Below are positions 38,791 to 48,290 of a stretch of DNA of 64,000 bases, in pieces. The translations under genes and the position numbers were made by a program. The notes under the pieces are model-generated. The model was not told the DNA's origin. It saw only the letters and a list, made by a program, of their open reading frames with translations, and did not search any database. The stretch's first letter is position 1. Each line of letters opens with the position of its first letter. Source of the stretch: Myxococcales bacterium (GTDB taxonomy: Bacteria; Myxococcota; Myxococcia; Myxococcales; JAKAPL01); assembly GCA_021807105.1 (NCBI GenBank), contig JAKAPL010000008.1:1-64000 (forward strand), written 5' to 3'.

Positions 38791-39783
38791 ATGCTGCCCC
38801 TGCCGCCCTTCACCTACCACGCGCCCGCGACGCTTCCGGAGGCGCTCTCGCTCCTTTCCGAGCACGGGATGGACGCGCTGCCGATGGCGGGGGGCACCGA
38901 TCTGCTCGTGAACCTGAAGCACCGGCTCTACGACGCCCGGCACGTCGTCGGGCTGCGTGGCTTGCCCGAGCTGCGCGGCATCCGGGAGGAGCCGGACGGG
39001 GCCGTGGTCCTCGGCGCGCTCACGCCGATCGCCGAGTTGACCCGCAACCCGCTCGTCCGCTCGCGGCTGCCGTCGCTCGCCGCCGCCGCGGGGGCCATCG
39101 CCGGCCCGCAACTGCGCGAGATGGGGACGCTCGGCGGGAACCTCTGCCTGGACACCCGCTGCGTCTACGTGAACCAGAGCCGCTTCTGGCGGCAGGCGCT
39201 CGGCGGCTGCTTGAAGAAGGACGGGACGACCTGCCACGTCGTGCCCGGCGGACGCAACTGCGTGGCCGCGGCGTCGTGCGACACGGCGCCGGTGCTCGCC
39301 ACGCTCGGGGCGCGGGTGAATCTCGCCTCCGTCGCGGGGGAGCGCGAGGTGACCGTCGCGGCGCTCTACGTCGCCGACGGGATCCGGAACCACGTGCGCC
39401 GGCCGGACGAGTTGCTCGTCTCCGTGCGCGTGCCGCCGCTGCCCGCGGGGCTCGTCGCGGGGTTCGCCAAGCTCCGGATGCGGGAGGCGATCGACTTCCC
39501 CGCGCTCTCGATCGCGGTCGCCCTCCTCGCGCCGGGCGGACGGGTCGAGCGGGTCGCGGTGACGGTTGGGGCGCTCGCGGCGCGGCCGCATGCGGTCGCC
39601 GGCCTCGAACGCTTCCGCGGTCGGATCTGGGGACGCGACGTCGCCGATGAGATCGGTGCGCTCACGCGCCGGCAGTGCCACCCGCTCGCCAATATCAACG
39701 TGGACCCCGAGTGGCGGCGCGAGGTCCTTGCCGTCCACGTCAGGCGGGCGTTCGCGGCCGCGGGCGCCCTGCCCGCGGGGTGA
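38791..39783 (+). CDS. FAD-binding subunit of a molybdenum hydroxylase, 4-hydroxybenzoyl-CoA reductase beta-like
   Basis: AGGTDLLVNLKHRL, LGGNLCLDTRCVYVNQSRFWRQALGGCLKKDGTTCHVVPGGRNCVAAASCDTAP (Cys-rich insert of the HBCR beta type). Confidence 0.85.
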   Translation: MLPLPPFTYHAPATLPEALSLLSEHGMDALPMAGGTDLLVNLKHRLYDARHVVGLRGLPELRGIREEPDGAVVLGALTPIAELTRNPLVRSRLPSLAAAAGAIAGPQLREMGTLGGNLCLDTRCVYVNQSRFWRQALGGCLKKDGTTCHVVPGGRNCVAAASCDTAPVLATLGARVNLASVAGEREVTVAALYVADGIRNHVRRPDELLVSVRVPPLPAGLVAGFAKLRMREAIDFPALSIAVALLAPGGRVERVAVTVGALAARPHAVAGLERFRGRIWGRDVADEIGALTRRQCHPLANINVDPEWRREVLAVHVRRAFAAAGALPAG

Positions 39784-39807
39784 TCGGATGTTCCCAGAGA
39801 TTGGCCC

Positions 39808-39984
39808 ATGACTCGAACGCTCGGCTTGGAGCGTGGGGACGAGTCCCCTCCCGGTTGCCAGGAGAGGGCCGTCCCCCACACCTGCGGCGAGTGCATCTGC
39901 CCGGCCCGGGGCGGCGTGCTGCCCCCGGGCGGCCTCGTCTGCGCGGACGCGGGCCGCCCGCCACCCTGCCTGACCTGCATGTAG
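39808..39984 (+). CDS. small Cys-rich ORF (58 aa), uncertain
   Basis: MTRTLGLERGDESPPGCQERAVPHTCGECICPARGGVLPPGGLVCADAGRPPPCLTCM; no convincing SD; not in the ORF track. Confidence 0.3.
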   Translation: MTRTLGLERGDESPPGCQERAVPHTCGECICPARGGVLPPGGLVCADAGRPPPCLTCM

Positions 39985-40067
39985 GGCGGGGGCCTCTCCC
40001 CGCCGAGATCGCCCTGGGTCGGACGCCCGCGCCCCGATCCTCGCGCGGGGCGGGAGACGAGGCGCCG

Positions 40068-42287
40068 CTACCTCCCGAGGACGGCCGGCAGCCCGCCGCG
40101 CCAGGCGTCAGCGAGCCGCGAAACGGACAGCCCGACGAGGCCGGCGACGGCGAGCGCGTCACCGCCGACGACCCCCAACGTGGAGAACGGCGCCCTGGCC
40201 GCCGCGGCCGCGCGCTCGACCTCCTCCCGCCGCTCGGGGCCAAACGAGACGACGATGCGCGAGGGCTCCTCGGAGAAGAGGGCGAGATCCGCGCGGTGGT
40301 CGCCGGGATCGAGCGCGAGCCGCGCGCCGTACCTCTCGCTCGGGGGTCCCATGATGCAGCACTCGGCGAGCGTGACGAGGAGGCCGCCGTCCGAGCAGTC
40401 ATGGGCGGAGGAGAGGAGCCCCGCGCGGACCATCGTCCGGCACGCGAGCTGGACGGCCTTCTCCAATTCGAGGTCGAGCGGCGGTGGCCGGCCCGCGGTG
40501 ACGCCGGCGAGGGCCGCGCGCTCGCTGCCGCCGAGCTGCGGGGGTCCTCCCCAGGCACGGCCGAGCAAGGCCACGAGGTCCCCGGGCCGGCGGAACCACG
40601 CGACGGCCGTCTTCCGGCAATCGTCCACCCGCCCAACGACCGCCACGGCCGGCGTCGGCTGAATGGCGCGCCCCTCCGTCTCGTTGTAAAGGCTCACGTT
40701 CCCCGAGACGATCGGCACCGCGAGCGCCCGGCAGGCGTCGGAGAGGCCGCGGATCGACTCGGAGAGCTCCCACATGATCTCCGGTCGCTCCGGCGAGCCG
40801 AAGTTGAGGCAGTCGGTGAGCCCGAGCGGCTCGGCGCCGACGCAGGCGAGGTTGCGGCACGCCTCCGCGACCGCGTGGCGCGCGCCCTCGTATGGGTCGA
40901 GGAAGCAGAAGCGGGAGTTGCAGTCGGCCGAGAGCCCCAGTCCGAGCGGGCCGCCCTCGATCCGCACCAGCGCGGCGTCGCCGCCCGGACCGACGACGCC
41001 GCCGAGCCGGACCTGGTGGTCGTACTGGCGGAAGACCCACTCCTTGCTCGCGATGTTCGGGCGGGAGAGGAGCGAGAGCAGGGCCCCCGCGAGGTCGAGC
41101 GGGGGGAGCGCCACGGGATCGAAGCGCCGGCGGTCCGCGAGATCCCTGGGAGGGGCCGCCGGGCGATCGTAGGAAGGCGCGCCGTCCGTGAGCGGCCCGA
41201 TGGGAAGGTCCGCGGCAAGCTCCCCGCGGAAGAAGGCCTGGAGCCGGCCCGTGTCCGTGACCTCGCCGACGACCGCCACCGAAAGATCCCACTCGCGGAA
41301 GACCGCCTCCACTTCGGCCTCACGGCCGGCGGCGGCGACGAGGAGCATGCGCTCCTGCGACTCCGAGAGGAGGATCTCATAGGGGGTCATCCCGGTCTCG
41401 CGGACCGGCACGCGGTCCAGATCCAGGCGGATGCCGTTGCCGGCTCGACCGGCCATCTCGACGGACGAGGAGGTGAGGCCCGCCGCGCCCATGTCCTGGA
41501 TCCCGACGAGGCAGTCGGACTTCATCAGCGTGAGACACGCCTCTAGGAGGAGCTTCTCGGTGAAGGGGTCGCCGACCTGGACCGTCGGCCGTTTCTCCTC
41601 GCTGCCCGCCCCCAGCGAGGCCGAGGCCATCGTCGCCCCGTGGATGCCGTCGCGACCCGTGCGGGCGCCGGCGTAGATCACCGGGTTGCCGAGGCCCGCC
41701 GCGCTGCCGCGGAAGATCCGGTCGGCCTTGACGATCCCGACGGTGAAGGCATTCACCAGGCAATTGCCGTCGAAGCTCTCGTCGAAGGCGATCTCCCCGC
41801 CCACCGTCGGGACGCCGATGGCGTTGCCGTAACCGCCGATTCCGGCGACGACCCCGGCGAGCAGGTACGCCGTCCGCGGGTTCCCGGGCGCGCCGAAGCG
41901 CAACAGGTCGAGCGAGGCGATCGGCCGGGCCCCCATGGTGAAGACGTCGCGGAGGATTCCTCCCACCCCGGTGGCCGCCCCCTGGTAGGGCTCGATGAAG
42001 CTCGGATGGTTGTGGCTCTCCATCTTGAACACCGCGGCGAGGCCTGACCCGAGGTCGACCACGCCGGCGTTCTCGCCGGGGCCCTGGAGCACCTGCGGTC
42101 CCGAGGTCGGCAGCCCCCGCAGCAGGCGGCGGGAGGACTTGTAGGAGCAGTGCTCGGACCACATGACGGAGAAGATGCCGAGCTCGACGAGGTTCGGATC
42201 GCGGCCGAGGACCTCCTGGATACGGGCATACTCCGCGGGGGTGAGCCCGTGCCGGGCGATCGTCTCCGCGTCGATGGCGCTCACCAC
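40068..42287 (-). CDS. purL: phosphoribosylformylglycinamidine synthase subunit PurL
   Basis: [77 protein letters not shown] start proposed. Confidence 0.96.
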   Translation of the reverse strand: MVSAIDAETIARHGLTPAEYARIQEVLGRDPNLVELGIFSVMWSEHCSYKSSRRLLRGLPTSGPQVLQGPGENAGVVDLGSGLAAVFKMESHNHPSFIEPYQGAATGVGGILRDVFTMGARPIASLDLLRFGAPGNPRTAYLLAGVVAGIGGYGNAIGVPTVGGEIAFDESFDGNCLVNAFTVGIVKADRIFRGSAAGLGNPVIYAGARTGRDGIHGATMASASLGAGSEEKRPTVQVGDPFTEKLLLEACLTLMKSDCLVGIQDMGAAGLTSSSVEMAGRAGNGIRLDLDRVPVRETGMTPYEILLSESQERMLLVAAAGREAEVEAVFREWDLSVAVVGEVTDTGRLQAFFRGELAADLPIGPLTDGAPSYDRPAAPPRDLADRRRFDPVALPPLDLAGALLSLLSRPNIASKEWVFRQYDHQVRLGGVVGPGGDAALVRIEGGPLGLGLSADCNSRFCFLDPYEGARHAVAEACRNLACVGAEPLGLTDCLNFGSPERPEIMWELSESIRGLSDACRALAVPIVSGNVSLYNETEGRAIQPTPAVAVVGRVDDCRKTAVAWFRRPGDLVALLGRAWGGPPQLGGSERAALAGVTAGRPPPLDLELEKAVQLACRTMVRAGLLSSAHDCSDGGLLVTLAECCIMGPPSERYGARLALDPGDHRADLALFSEEPSRIVVSFGPERREEVERAAAAARAPFSTLGVVGGDALAVAGLVGLSVSRLADAWRGGLPAVLGR

Positions 42288-42288
42288 C

Positions 42289-42969
42289 TCAGCCTCCTCC
42301 GTCCGGCGACTCCGTCTGGTCGTCGAGGTCGACCTTGCCCAGGGTCTCCTGCCAGACGAGGCGCAGCGCGCGCCGGCGCACGGCCGGGGCGACGGTCCCC
42401 GACAGGACGAGCGTCGCGCCCAGGTAATGGAGCGAGAGCCCCGTGACGCGGGCCGCATCGAGGCGCAGCTTCATGTCGCGGAGCTGCGCCTGCAGGGCCG
42501 GCAGATCGAAGACGAGCCGCAGGTGGCTTCCGTCGAACAGGTCGGTCGCGAGCAGCGCGAGGAGCGCGCGGCGGCAGCGGCCGTCCGGCACCGCGGCATG
42601 CAGGAAGTGCTCGCCGTCGACGACCCGCTCCTGGACCCCGGGGCAGGCCGCGCGGGCCGCCGCCCAGAGCTCGGGGCTCGCGGAGGGCGCGGGCGCTCCA
42701 GATTCCCCCGGGCCCCGCACATACAGCCGCCAGGCGTCGACCTCGCCGTTCTCGAACAGGTAGACGAGGCCGCTCCCGGGGCGGAGCGGCGTGAGCCTCA
42801 AGGCACCCGATGGCAGCCGCTCGGCGCGCGCGAGGTCCGCGGGTTCCACCTCGGCGGCCTCGAGGTACTCCCCCGCGAGGAGCTGCGTCTCCCCGGCGGT
42901 GGCCTCGACGATCCGGCCGACGGGCAGCGCCGCGGCAAGGGCGGGTCGCGCGAGCACGAAGACGACCAA
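42289..42969 (-). CDS. secretin/pilus-assembly N-domain-like protein (start uncertain)
   Basis: [86 protein letters not shown]; possible TTG start; abuts a family 2 repeat. Confidence 0.6.
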   Translation of the reverse strand: MVVFVLARPALAAALPVGRIVEATAGETQLLAGEYLEAAEVEPADLARAERLPSGALRLTPLRPGSGLVYLFENGEVDAWRLYVRGPGESGAPAPSASPELWAAARAACPGVQERVVDGEHFLHAAVPDGRCRRALLALLATDLFDGSHLRLVFDLPALQAQLRDMKLRLDAARVTGLSLHYLGATLVLSGTVAPAVRRRALRLVWQETLGKVDLDDQTESPDGGG

Positions 42970-43002
42970 GGCGCAGCGCGCGCCCCTCGCCGGACGAAGG
43001 GC

Positions 43003-43053
43003 TTGTGAATGAATCCCCGGATCGGCGGCCTGGCGACGGGAGGGGCTCGCTCC
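43003..43053. repeat. short copy of repeat family 2 (ends joined)
   Basis: ttgtgaatgaatccccggatcggcggcctggcgacgggagggg; both blocks occur separately in 50159-50324. Confidence 0.6.
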
Positions 43054-43172
43054 ACCGGCTCGCAGTCGCCCCGGACGCGGGCTCTCTTCGCCGGCGAGAG
43101 GCCAGCGCGCAGGCAGAAGATCGGGCGGAATCTCTCCTGCCTGCCTGGAGAGCTCGTCCTCGCGCTGAACGG

Positions 43173-43853
43173 TCAGCATCGGAGAAAGGCTTCGAGGATC
43201 CGACGGCCGTCGACGTTGCCGAGCACCGCCTCGCTCGCCCGCTCGGGATGCGGCATCAGGCCGACCACGTTGCCGGCGCGATTGGCGACGCCCGCCACGT
43301 TGCCCTCGGCGCCGTTGGGGTTGGCGGCCCGGGTCGTCTCGCCCGCCTCGTCGCAGTAGCGAAGGAGCGTCCGCCCGGTCGCCCCGTCGCCGTCGAGCCC
43401 CCCCGGACCCCGCTGGTAGCGCCCCTCGGCGTGGGCGATCGGCAGGCGCAGGACGGTCCCGGGAGAGAGCCCCCGCGTCGCGGCGGAATCGGCAGACTCC
43501 ACGCGGACGAACGTGTCCGCGCAGACGAAGCGCAGCCCCTCGTTGCGCCCGAGCACGCCCGGGAGGAGGCCCGCCTCGCAAAGGATCTGGAAACCGTTGC
43601 AGATCCCGAGGACCGGGCCGCCGGCGTCCGCGAACCGCCGCACCTCGCCCATCACCGGCGAGAAGCGGGCGAGGGCCCCGCAGCGCAGGTAATCGCCGTA
43701 CGAGAAGCCGCCGGGCAGGATGACGTGAGTCGCGCCCGACAGGCTCGTCTCCTTGTGCCAGACGAAGCGGGCGCTCGCGCCCAACACGTGCGCGACGGCG
43801 TGATAGGCGTCGTGGTCGCAGTTCGCGCCGGGGAAGACGACGATGCCGACCAC
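43173..43853 (-). CDS. purQ: phosphoribosylformylglycinamidine synthase subunit PurQ
   Basis: [65 protein letters not shown]. Confidence 0.96.
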   Translation of the reverse strand: MVGIVVFPGANCDHDAYHAVAHVLGASARFVWHKETSLSGATHVILPGGFSYGDYLRCGALARFSPVMGEVRRFADAGGPVLGICNGFQILCEAGLLPGVLGRNEGLRFVCADTFVRVESADSAATRGLSPGTVLRLPIAHAEGRYQRGPGGLDGDGATGRTLLRYCDEAGETTRAANPNGAEGNVAGVANRAGNVVGLMPHPERASEAVLGNVDGRRILEAFLRC

Positions 43854-43856
43854 GGG

Positions 43857-44042
43857 CTAGGAGGCGGGTGGGAAATGGCTGCCTGCTGCGAAAGCCGATC
43901 CCCTCGCTGCGACGGGCGGCCTCGCCGCTTCGCTGCTCGACGTACTGCAAAGAGTACGTCTCCGCGGTTCACTCTTCGGGCGCCCATCTCGCTTCGGTCT
44001 CGGCTTTCTCACGACGGCACCCATTTGACACCAGCCTCCTAA
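43857..44042. mobile_element. MITE-like element, family 1 copy B (inverted relative to copy A)
   Basis: Reverse complement shares gaggccgcccgtcgcagcga and gggatcggctttcgcagcaggcagccat exactly with copy A; ends ctaggaggcgggtg / tgacaccagcctccta. Confidence 0.8.
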
Positions 44043-44287
44043 GGCGTCCCGGGGACGTCGACCCGGAAGCTCTCGACGACCGGATTCACAAGGAGCCTCC
44101 GGCACATCTCCTCGACCGAAGCGCGCGCGGCCATGGGGTCGGTTTCCGCCAGCTCGATCTCGAGATACTTCCCCAGCCGGACGTCCTGGACCTTCGAGAA
44201 GCCGAGTGCTTCGAGCGAGCCTCGGACCGCGTTTCCTTGCGGGTCGAGCACGCCGGGTTTCAGGGTCACATACACCCGCGCCTGCAT
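44039..44287 (-). CDS. purS: phosphoribosylformylglycinamidine synthase subunit PurS
   Basis: MQARVYVTLKPGVLDPQGNAVRGSLEALGFSKVQDVRLGKYLEIEL. Confidence 0.93.
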   Translation of the reverse strand: MQARVYVTLKPGVLDPQGNAVRGSLEALGFSKVQDVRLGKYLEIELAETDPMAARASVEEMCRRLLVNPVVESFRVDVPGTP

Positions 44288-44418
44288 GAGTCTCCCTAAC
44301 CCTCGCACGCGAACCCGTCAACAGCCCGGGGTGCCGATGAGGGCGCGTCTTCTCTCCCGGGACTCGGCCGCCCTGCTCCCGGGCGCGTCGATCACCGGGG
44401 ACCAGGGCGCCGGGGGCA

Positions 44419-45174
44419 CTACTCGCCAGTCGTGAAGTCGTCGCGGCGGTTCTGCGCCCAGCAGGACTCCGTCGACTCGGAGCAGCTCGGGCGGTCCTTG
44501 CCGTAGCTGACCGTCTTCATCTGCTTCTTGGCGACGCCGAGGTTCAGCAGGTACTTCATCGCCGCGTTGGCGCGCCGCTGGCCGAGGTGGAGGTTGTACT
44601 CCTCGGTGCCGCGCTCGTCGCAGTTGCCGGCGATGCTCAGCCGGGCGTCGCCCTTGGTCTTCAGGCAGTCGGCGTTCTTCTGGAGGGTGGCCTTGGCGTC
44701 CTCGTCGAGGGTCGCCTCGTTGTAAGCGAAGTGGATGGGGTTGAACGAGCAGCCCACCGGCGCCTGACAGGTCCCGTCGACGCACTTCTGGCCGCTCGGG
44801 CAGTCGGTGTCGGCCGCGCACTGGGGCTTCACCTGGCAGCGGTTGTTCTTGCAGACCTGGCCGGCGCCGCAGTCCGTGTCCTTCTCACACTCGATGATGC
44901 ACTTGCCGTCGCGGCAGATCTTCGGCGACTTGCAGTCGGCGTCGCTCGCGCACTCCGGCTTGGGCACGCACTTGTTGGCCTGGCACTGGAAGCCCGCCGG
45001 GCAGTCCGAGTCCTTGCCGCACTCCTGGCAGGTCCCGTCGATGCAGACGCCCTTGTGGCCGTCGCGGTTGCAATCGGACGTGTCATTGCACTTCGGATAG
45101 GACGGCCTACAACCCACGGCGAGCAGTGTTGCACTGGCGAGAACACCGAGCGACAACGTGAATCGAGACGACAT
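44419..45174 (-). CDS. Pal/OmpA-family lipoprotein with N-terminal Cys-rich modules
   Basis: Lipobox LLAVGCRP; CxxDxDCxxGxxCxxxxC modules; OmpA-like IHFAYNEATLDEDAKATLQKNADCL...GNCDERGTEEYNLHLGQRRANAAMKYL. Confidence 0.85.
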   Translation of the reverse strand: MSSRFTLSLGVLASATLLAVGCRPSYPKCNDTSDCNRDGHKGVCIDGTCQECGKDSDCPAGFQCQANKCVPKPECASDADCKSPKICRDGKCIIECEKDTDCGAGQVCKNNRCQVKPQCAADTDCPSGQKCVDGTCQAPVGCSFNPIHFAYNEATLDEDAKATLQKNADCLKTKGDARLSIAGNCDERGTEEYNLHLGQRRANAAMKYLLNLGVAKKQMKTVSYGKDRPSCSESTESCWAQNRRDDFTTGE

Positions 45175-45312
45175 ATCGTAAGCCCTCCTGAAGGCTTTGT
45201 GGACGGCGGCCTTTTAGCACCGTCCGGGGGGATGTCAACAGGAAACCGCGGCTCCGCGGATTCATCCGTTCGCCGTCCAACCGCCGCCCGGCCGCCCGTA
45301 TTCCCGAGGCGG

Positions 45313-45756
45313 CTACCGCCCGGCGAGCCTTTCGGGCCACCGGTAGAGCATCAGGTAGACCACGATCCCGCTCGCCGAAACGAACATCCAGATGGGGAAC
45401 GTCCAGCGGGCGATCCGGCGGTGGGCGCCAAAGCGCGCGGAGAGCGAGAGGTACAGCGTGACGCCGGCGAGCGGGACGACGGCGCCCGCGAGGACCATGT
45501 GCGGGAAGAGGATGGAGAGGTAGAGCTCGCGCCAGGGCCCGCGTCCGGCGAACGTCCGGGTCCCGTGGAAGGCCGCCCGCGTGAGGTAGCCCGCGAGGAA
45601 GAGCGTCGAGGCGAGGGCGGCGGAGAGCATGGCCCGCCGGTGCAGGTCGCGCCGGCCGCGGCGGATGGCCCAGTACCCCGTGGCGAGACAGACCGCCGAG
45701 AGGGCGTTGAAGCCGGCGTTGATCCCGCCGAGATACGGCACGAGGGCGCGGAGCAC
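45313..45756 (-). CDS. DUF420 membrane protein
   Basis: 147 aa, 4-5 TM segments; LRRALHRRAM-like region and ILFPHMVLAGAVVPL, next to SCO1 and heme A genes. Confidence 0.75.
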   Translation of the reverse strand: MLRALVPYLGGINAGFNALSAVCLATGYWAIRRGRRDLHRRAMLSAALASTLFLAGYLTRAAFHGTRTFAGRGPWRELYLSILFPHMVLAGAVVPLAGVTLYLSLSARFGAHRRIARWTFPIWMFVSASGIVVYLMLYRWPERLAGR

Positions 45757-45759
45757 GGG

Positions 45760-46416
45760 TCAGTTCGCGAGCCGCCGCGCGTCGCGGGCGAGCCGGGCGG
45801 TGGAGTCGGCGTCGTCGCCGTAGTAGCCGCGGATGTGCCCGCGCTGGTCGACGAGGACGAGCCGCTCGTCGTGGACGACCGCACCCTCGCCGGCGTCCAC
45901 GTCGCCGGAGGCCATCGTGAGCAGGAAGCCGCGGGTCACGAGCGTCCGGATCCGCTCGGGCGGCCCGGTGAGGAAGCTCCAGCGGGAGAAGTCCGCGCCG
46001 GCCCGCTCGCCGTAAGCGCGCAGGACCGCGGGGCTGTCGTGGACCGGATCGACGGTGAAGCTCACCAGGCGGATCGAGCGATCGCGAAGGCGCCTCTGGA
46101 GCGACGCCATGCGCATCGTGATGAGGGGGCAGGCCGCGGTGCAGCGGCTGAAGACGAAGCCGGCGATCCAGGGATGTCCGGAGAGCTGCGCGCTGCCGAA
46201 GCTCTCGCCGTTCTGGTCGGTGAGCTGGAACACGGGGACGGCCGCGATGTCCGGCAGCGGCGGCCGCGGGCGGCACCTGCCGAGCCAGAGGGAGACGAGG
46301 CCGGTCAGCCCGCCCAGCACGAGGCCGGCGAGCGCCCCGCGGGCGATGCCCCGGAGGAGCCGCGCGCGGGGCTCGCCGGCGCGGCCGATCGCCTCGTCCT
46401 GGGGGGCGTCATCCAC
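45760..46416 (-). CDS. SCO1/SenC-family protein
   Basis: FQLTDQNGESFGSAQLSGHPWIAGFVFSRCTAACPLITMRM...DPVHDSPAVLRAYGERAGAD. Confidence 0.9.
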   Translation of the reverse strand: MDDAPQDEAIGRAGEPRARLLRGIARGALAGLVLGGLTGLVSLWLGRCRPRPPLPDIAAVPVFQLTDQNGESFGSAQLSGHPWIAGFVFSRCTAACPLITMRMASLQRRLRDRSIRLVSFTVDPVHDSPAVLRAYGERAGADFSRWSFLTGPPERIRTLVTRGFLLTMASGDVDAGEGAVVHDERLVLVDQRGHIRGYYGDDADSTARLARDARRLAN

Positions 46417-46455
46417 GGACGCTTCTTAGCGCCGCCCTCGCCCATCCCGCAACCT

Positions 46456-47271
46456 CTAGGCCCTCCGCCGGCAGGCGACGATCGCCGCCGTGAGCGTGAG
46501 CGCCGTGAAGCCTCCGAGGACGGCGAGCGAGGCTCCCGCGCCCGCGGGCACGGCCGCGGACAGACCGGGCGGGAGGCGGCCTCCGTACAGGGCGATCCGC
46601 ACGGTGCCGACCGCGTACGAGAGGGGATCGCAGCGCAGGACCGCCGCAAAGGCGGGCAAGCGCGAGGACGGGGGGAACATCGCGCCGGAGACGACCCAGA
46701 GCGGCAAGAGGAGGGTCATCTGGATCGCGTGGAACGCCTGGAGGTTGTCGAGCCACCAGGCGACCGCGAAGCCCAGCGCCGCGAGGGAGAAGGCGCCGAG
46801 CGCGAGGGCGGAGAGGAGGAGCGGGAGGTCGATCGCCCGGAGCGGGAACCCCGCCGCGGGGGCGAGCAGGAGAAAGAGCGCCGCCTGGAGGAGCGCGAGG
46901 GTCGCGGCCCCCAGGCAGCGGCCGACGACGAGCGCCGCCCGGGAGCCGGGCGCGACGAGGACCGGCAGGAGGAAGCCGGCGTGGCGGTCCTCGATGACCG
47001 AGACCGTGGCGAAGATCGAGGCGAAGACGATCACCATCAGGACGACGCCGGGGAAGAAGTACTGGAGGTAGCCGACCGAGGCGCCCGGCATCCGGAAGGT
47101 CGCGGCCATCCCGGACCCGATGATGGCCCAGAAGAGGATCGGCTGTCCGAGCGCGCCCAAGAGGCGGCTCGGCTGCCGCAGGAAGCGGATCACGTCCCGG
47201 CGCCAGAGGACCGTGGCGACGGTGAGATCGGCCGCGAGAGGCGAGGGCTCGCACCCCTCATCGCGCCTCAC
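46456..47271 (-). CDS. ABC-2 type transporter permease
   Basis: VLWRRDVIRFLRQPSRLLGALGQPILFWAIIG...FFPGVVLMVIVFASIFATVSVIEDRHAGFL; GTG at 47271 overlaps the upstream stop. Confidence 0.85.
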   Translation of the reverse strand: MRRDEGCEPSPLAADLTVATVLWRRDVIRFLRQPSRLLGALGQPILFWAIIGSGMAATFRMPGASVGYLQYFFPGVVLMVIVFASIFATVSVIEDRHAGFLLPVLVAPGSRAALVVGRCLGAATLALLQAALFLLLAPAAGFPLRAIDLPLLLSALALGAFSLAALGFAVAWWLDNLQAFHAIQMTLLLPLWVVSGAMFPPSSRLPAFAAVLRCDPLSYAVGTVRIALYGGRLPPGLSAAVPAGAGASLAVLGGFTALTLTAAIVACRRRA

Positions 47272-48287
47272 CTCCGTAGGAGCATCCCCAACTCTTTGCG
47301 CGGCGAGAGCGTCCTCGGGAGCGGTCGTTCCGGAGCTTCGCCGCCCGCGAGAGGCCGTCCGGTCACCTGCAGGAAGACGTCGGCGAGCGACGGCCGGCGC
47401 AGGGAGACGCTCTGGAGCGCGCCGGCCGGCAGGGCCTCGACGATCCGGGGGATCCACTCGTGGCCCCGCGTCCGCTCGAGGTGGAGGGTCCGCCCGGACA
47501 GCCGCACGTCCCCGCCGAACCGGGCGGCGAGCGCCGCGCGCGAGAGCTCCGGCGATCGCCCCTCGGCGAGCTCGAGGTCGATCACGTCGCCGGCGACCCG
47601 CCGCCGCAGCTCCTCGACGGTCCCCTCGGCCGCGGCCCGCCCGCCGTGCAGGATGAGCAGCCGCCCGCAGCGCTCGGCCTCCTCGGGCCGGTGGGTGGTG
47701 ACGAGGACGGTGAGGCCCTCCTCCCGGCGGAGCGCGTCGAGGCGCCGCCACGCGCGCTGGAAGGACGCCTCGTCGAGGCCGGCGGTCGGCTCGTCGAGGA
47801 CGAGGATGGACGGGCCGTGGATCAGCGCGCGCGCGAGCTCGAGCCGGCGGCGCATCCCGCCCGAGTAACGCTCGACCGGCTCGTCCGCCCGATCGGAGAG
47901 CTCCGCGAAGTCGAGGAGCTGCTCGGCGCGCCGCCGCGCCTGCGCGCGCGCGACGCGGTAGAGCGCGGCCCCGAGCACGAGGTTCTCGCGGGCCGTCAGC
48001 TTGAGATCGAGGCTGCCCGCCTGAAAGACCACGCCGAGCCGGCTGCGCAGCGTCCGGTCCCCCGCGCGCACGGGGCGCCCCTCGAGGCGGAAGGTCCCCT
48101 GCTGCGCGGTGAGCAGGCCGGTGAGGACGTGGAACGTCGTCGTCTTCCCCGCGCCGTTCGGGCCGAGGAAGCCGAAGACATCCCCGCGGTCGATCGAGAA
48201 GGAGAGCCCGTCGAGGACCTGGCGCGCGCCGTACGCGTGGCGCAGAGAGGAGGCGGAGAGGAGCGGGGGCGCGGGCGCGATCGCCAC
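47268..48287 (-). CDS. ABC transporter ATP-binding protein
   Basis: GPNGAGKTTTFHVLTG (Walker A), YSGGMRRRLELARALIHGPSILVLDEPTAGLD. Confidence 0.94.
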   Translation of the reverse strand: MAIAPAPPLLSASSLRHAYGARQVLDGLSFSIDRGDVFGFLGPNGAGKTTTFHVLTGLLTAQQGTFRLEGRPVRAGDRTLRSRLGVVFQAGSLDLKLTARENLVLGAALYRVARAQARRRAEQLLDFAELSDRADEPVERYSGGMRRRLELARALIHGPSILVLDEPTAGLDEASFQRAWRRLDALRREEGLTVLVTTHRPEEAERCGRLLILHGGRAAAEGTVEELRRRVAGDVIDLELAEGRSPELSRAALAARFGGDVRLSGRTLHLERTRGHEWIPRIVEALPAGALQSVSLRRPSLADVFLQVTGRPLAGGEAPERPLPRTLSPRKELGMLLRR

Positions 48288-48290
48288 CTT

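Noticed and set aside
44587-47868. 1093-aa plus-strand ORF
   Set aside because: Antisense to Pal-like, DUF420, SCO1 and ABC transporter genes.
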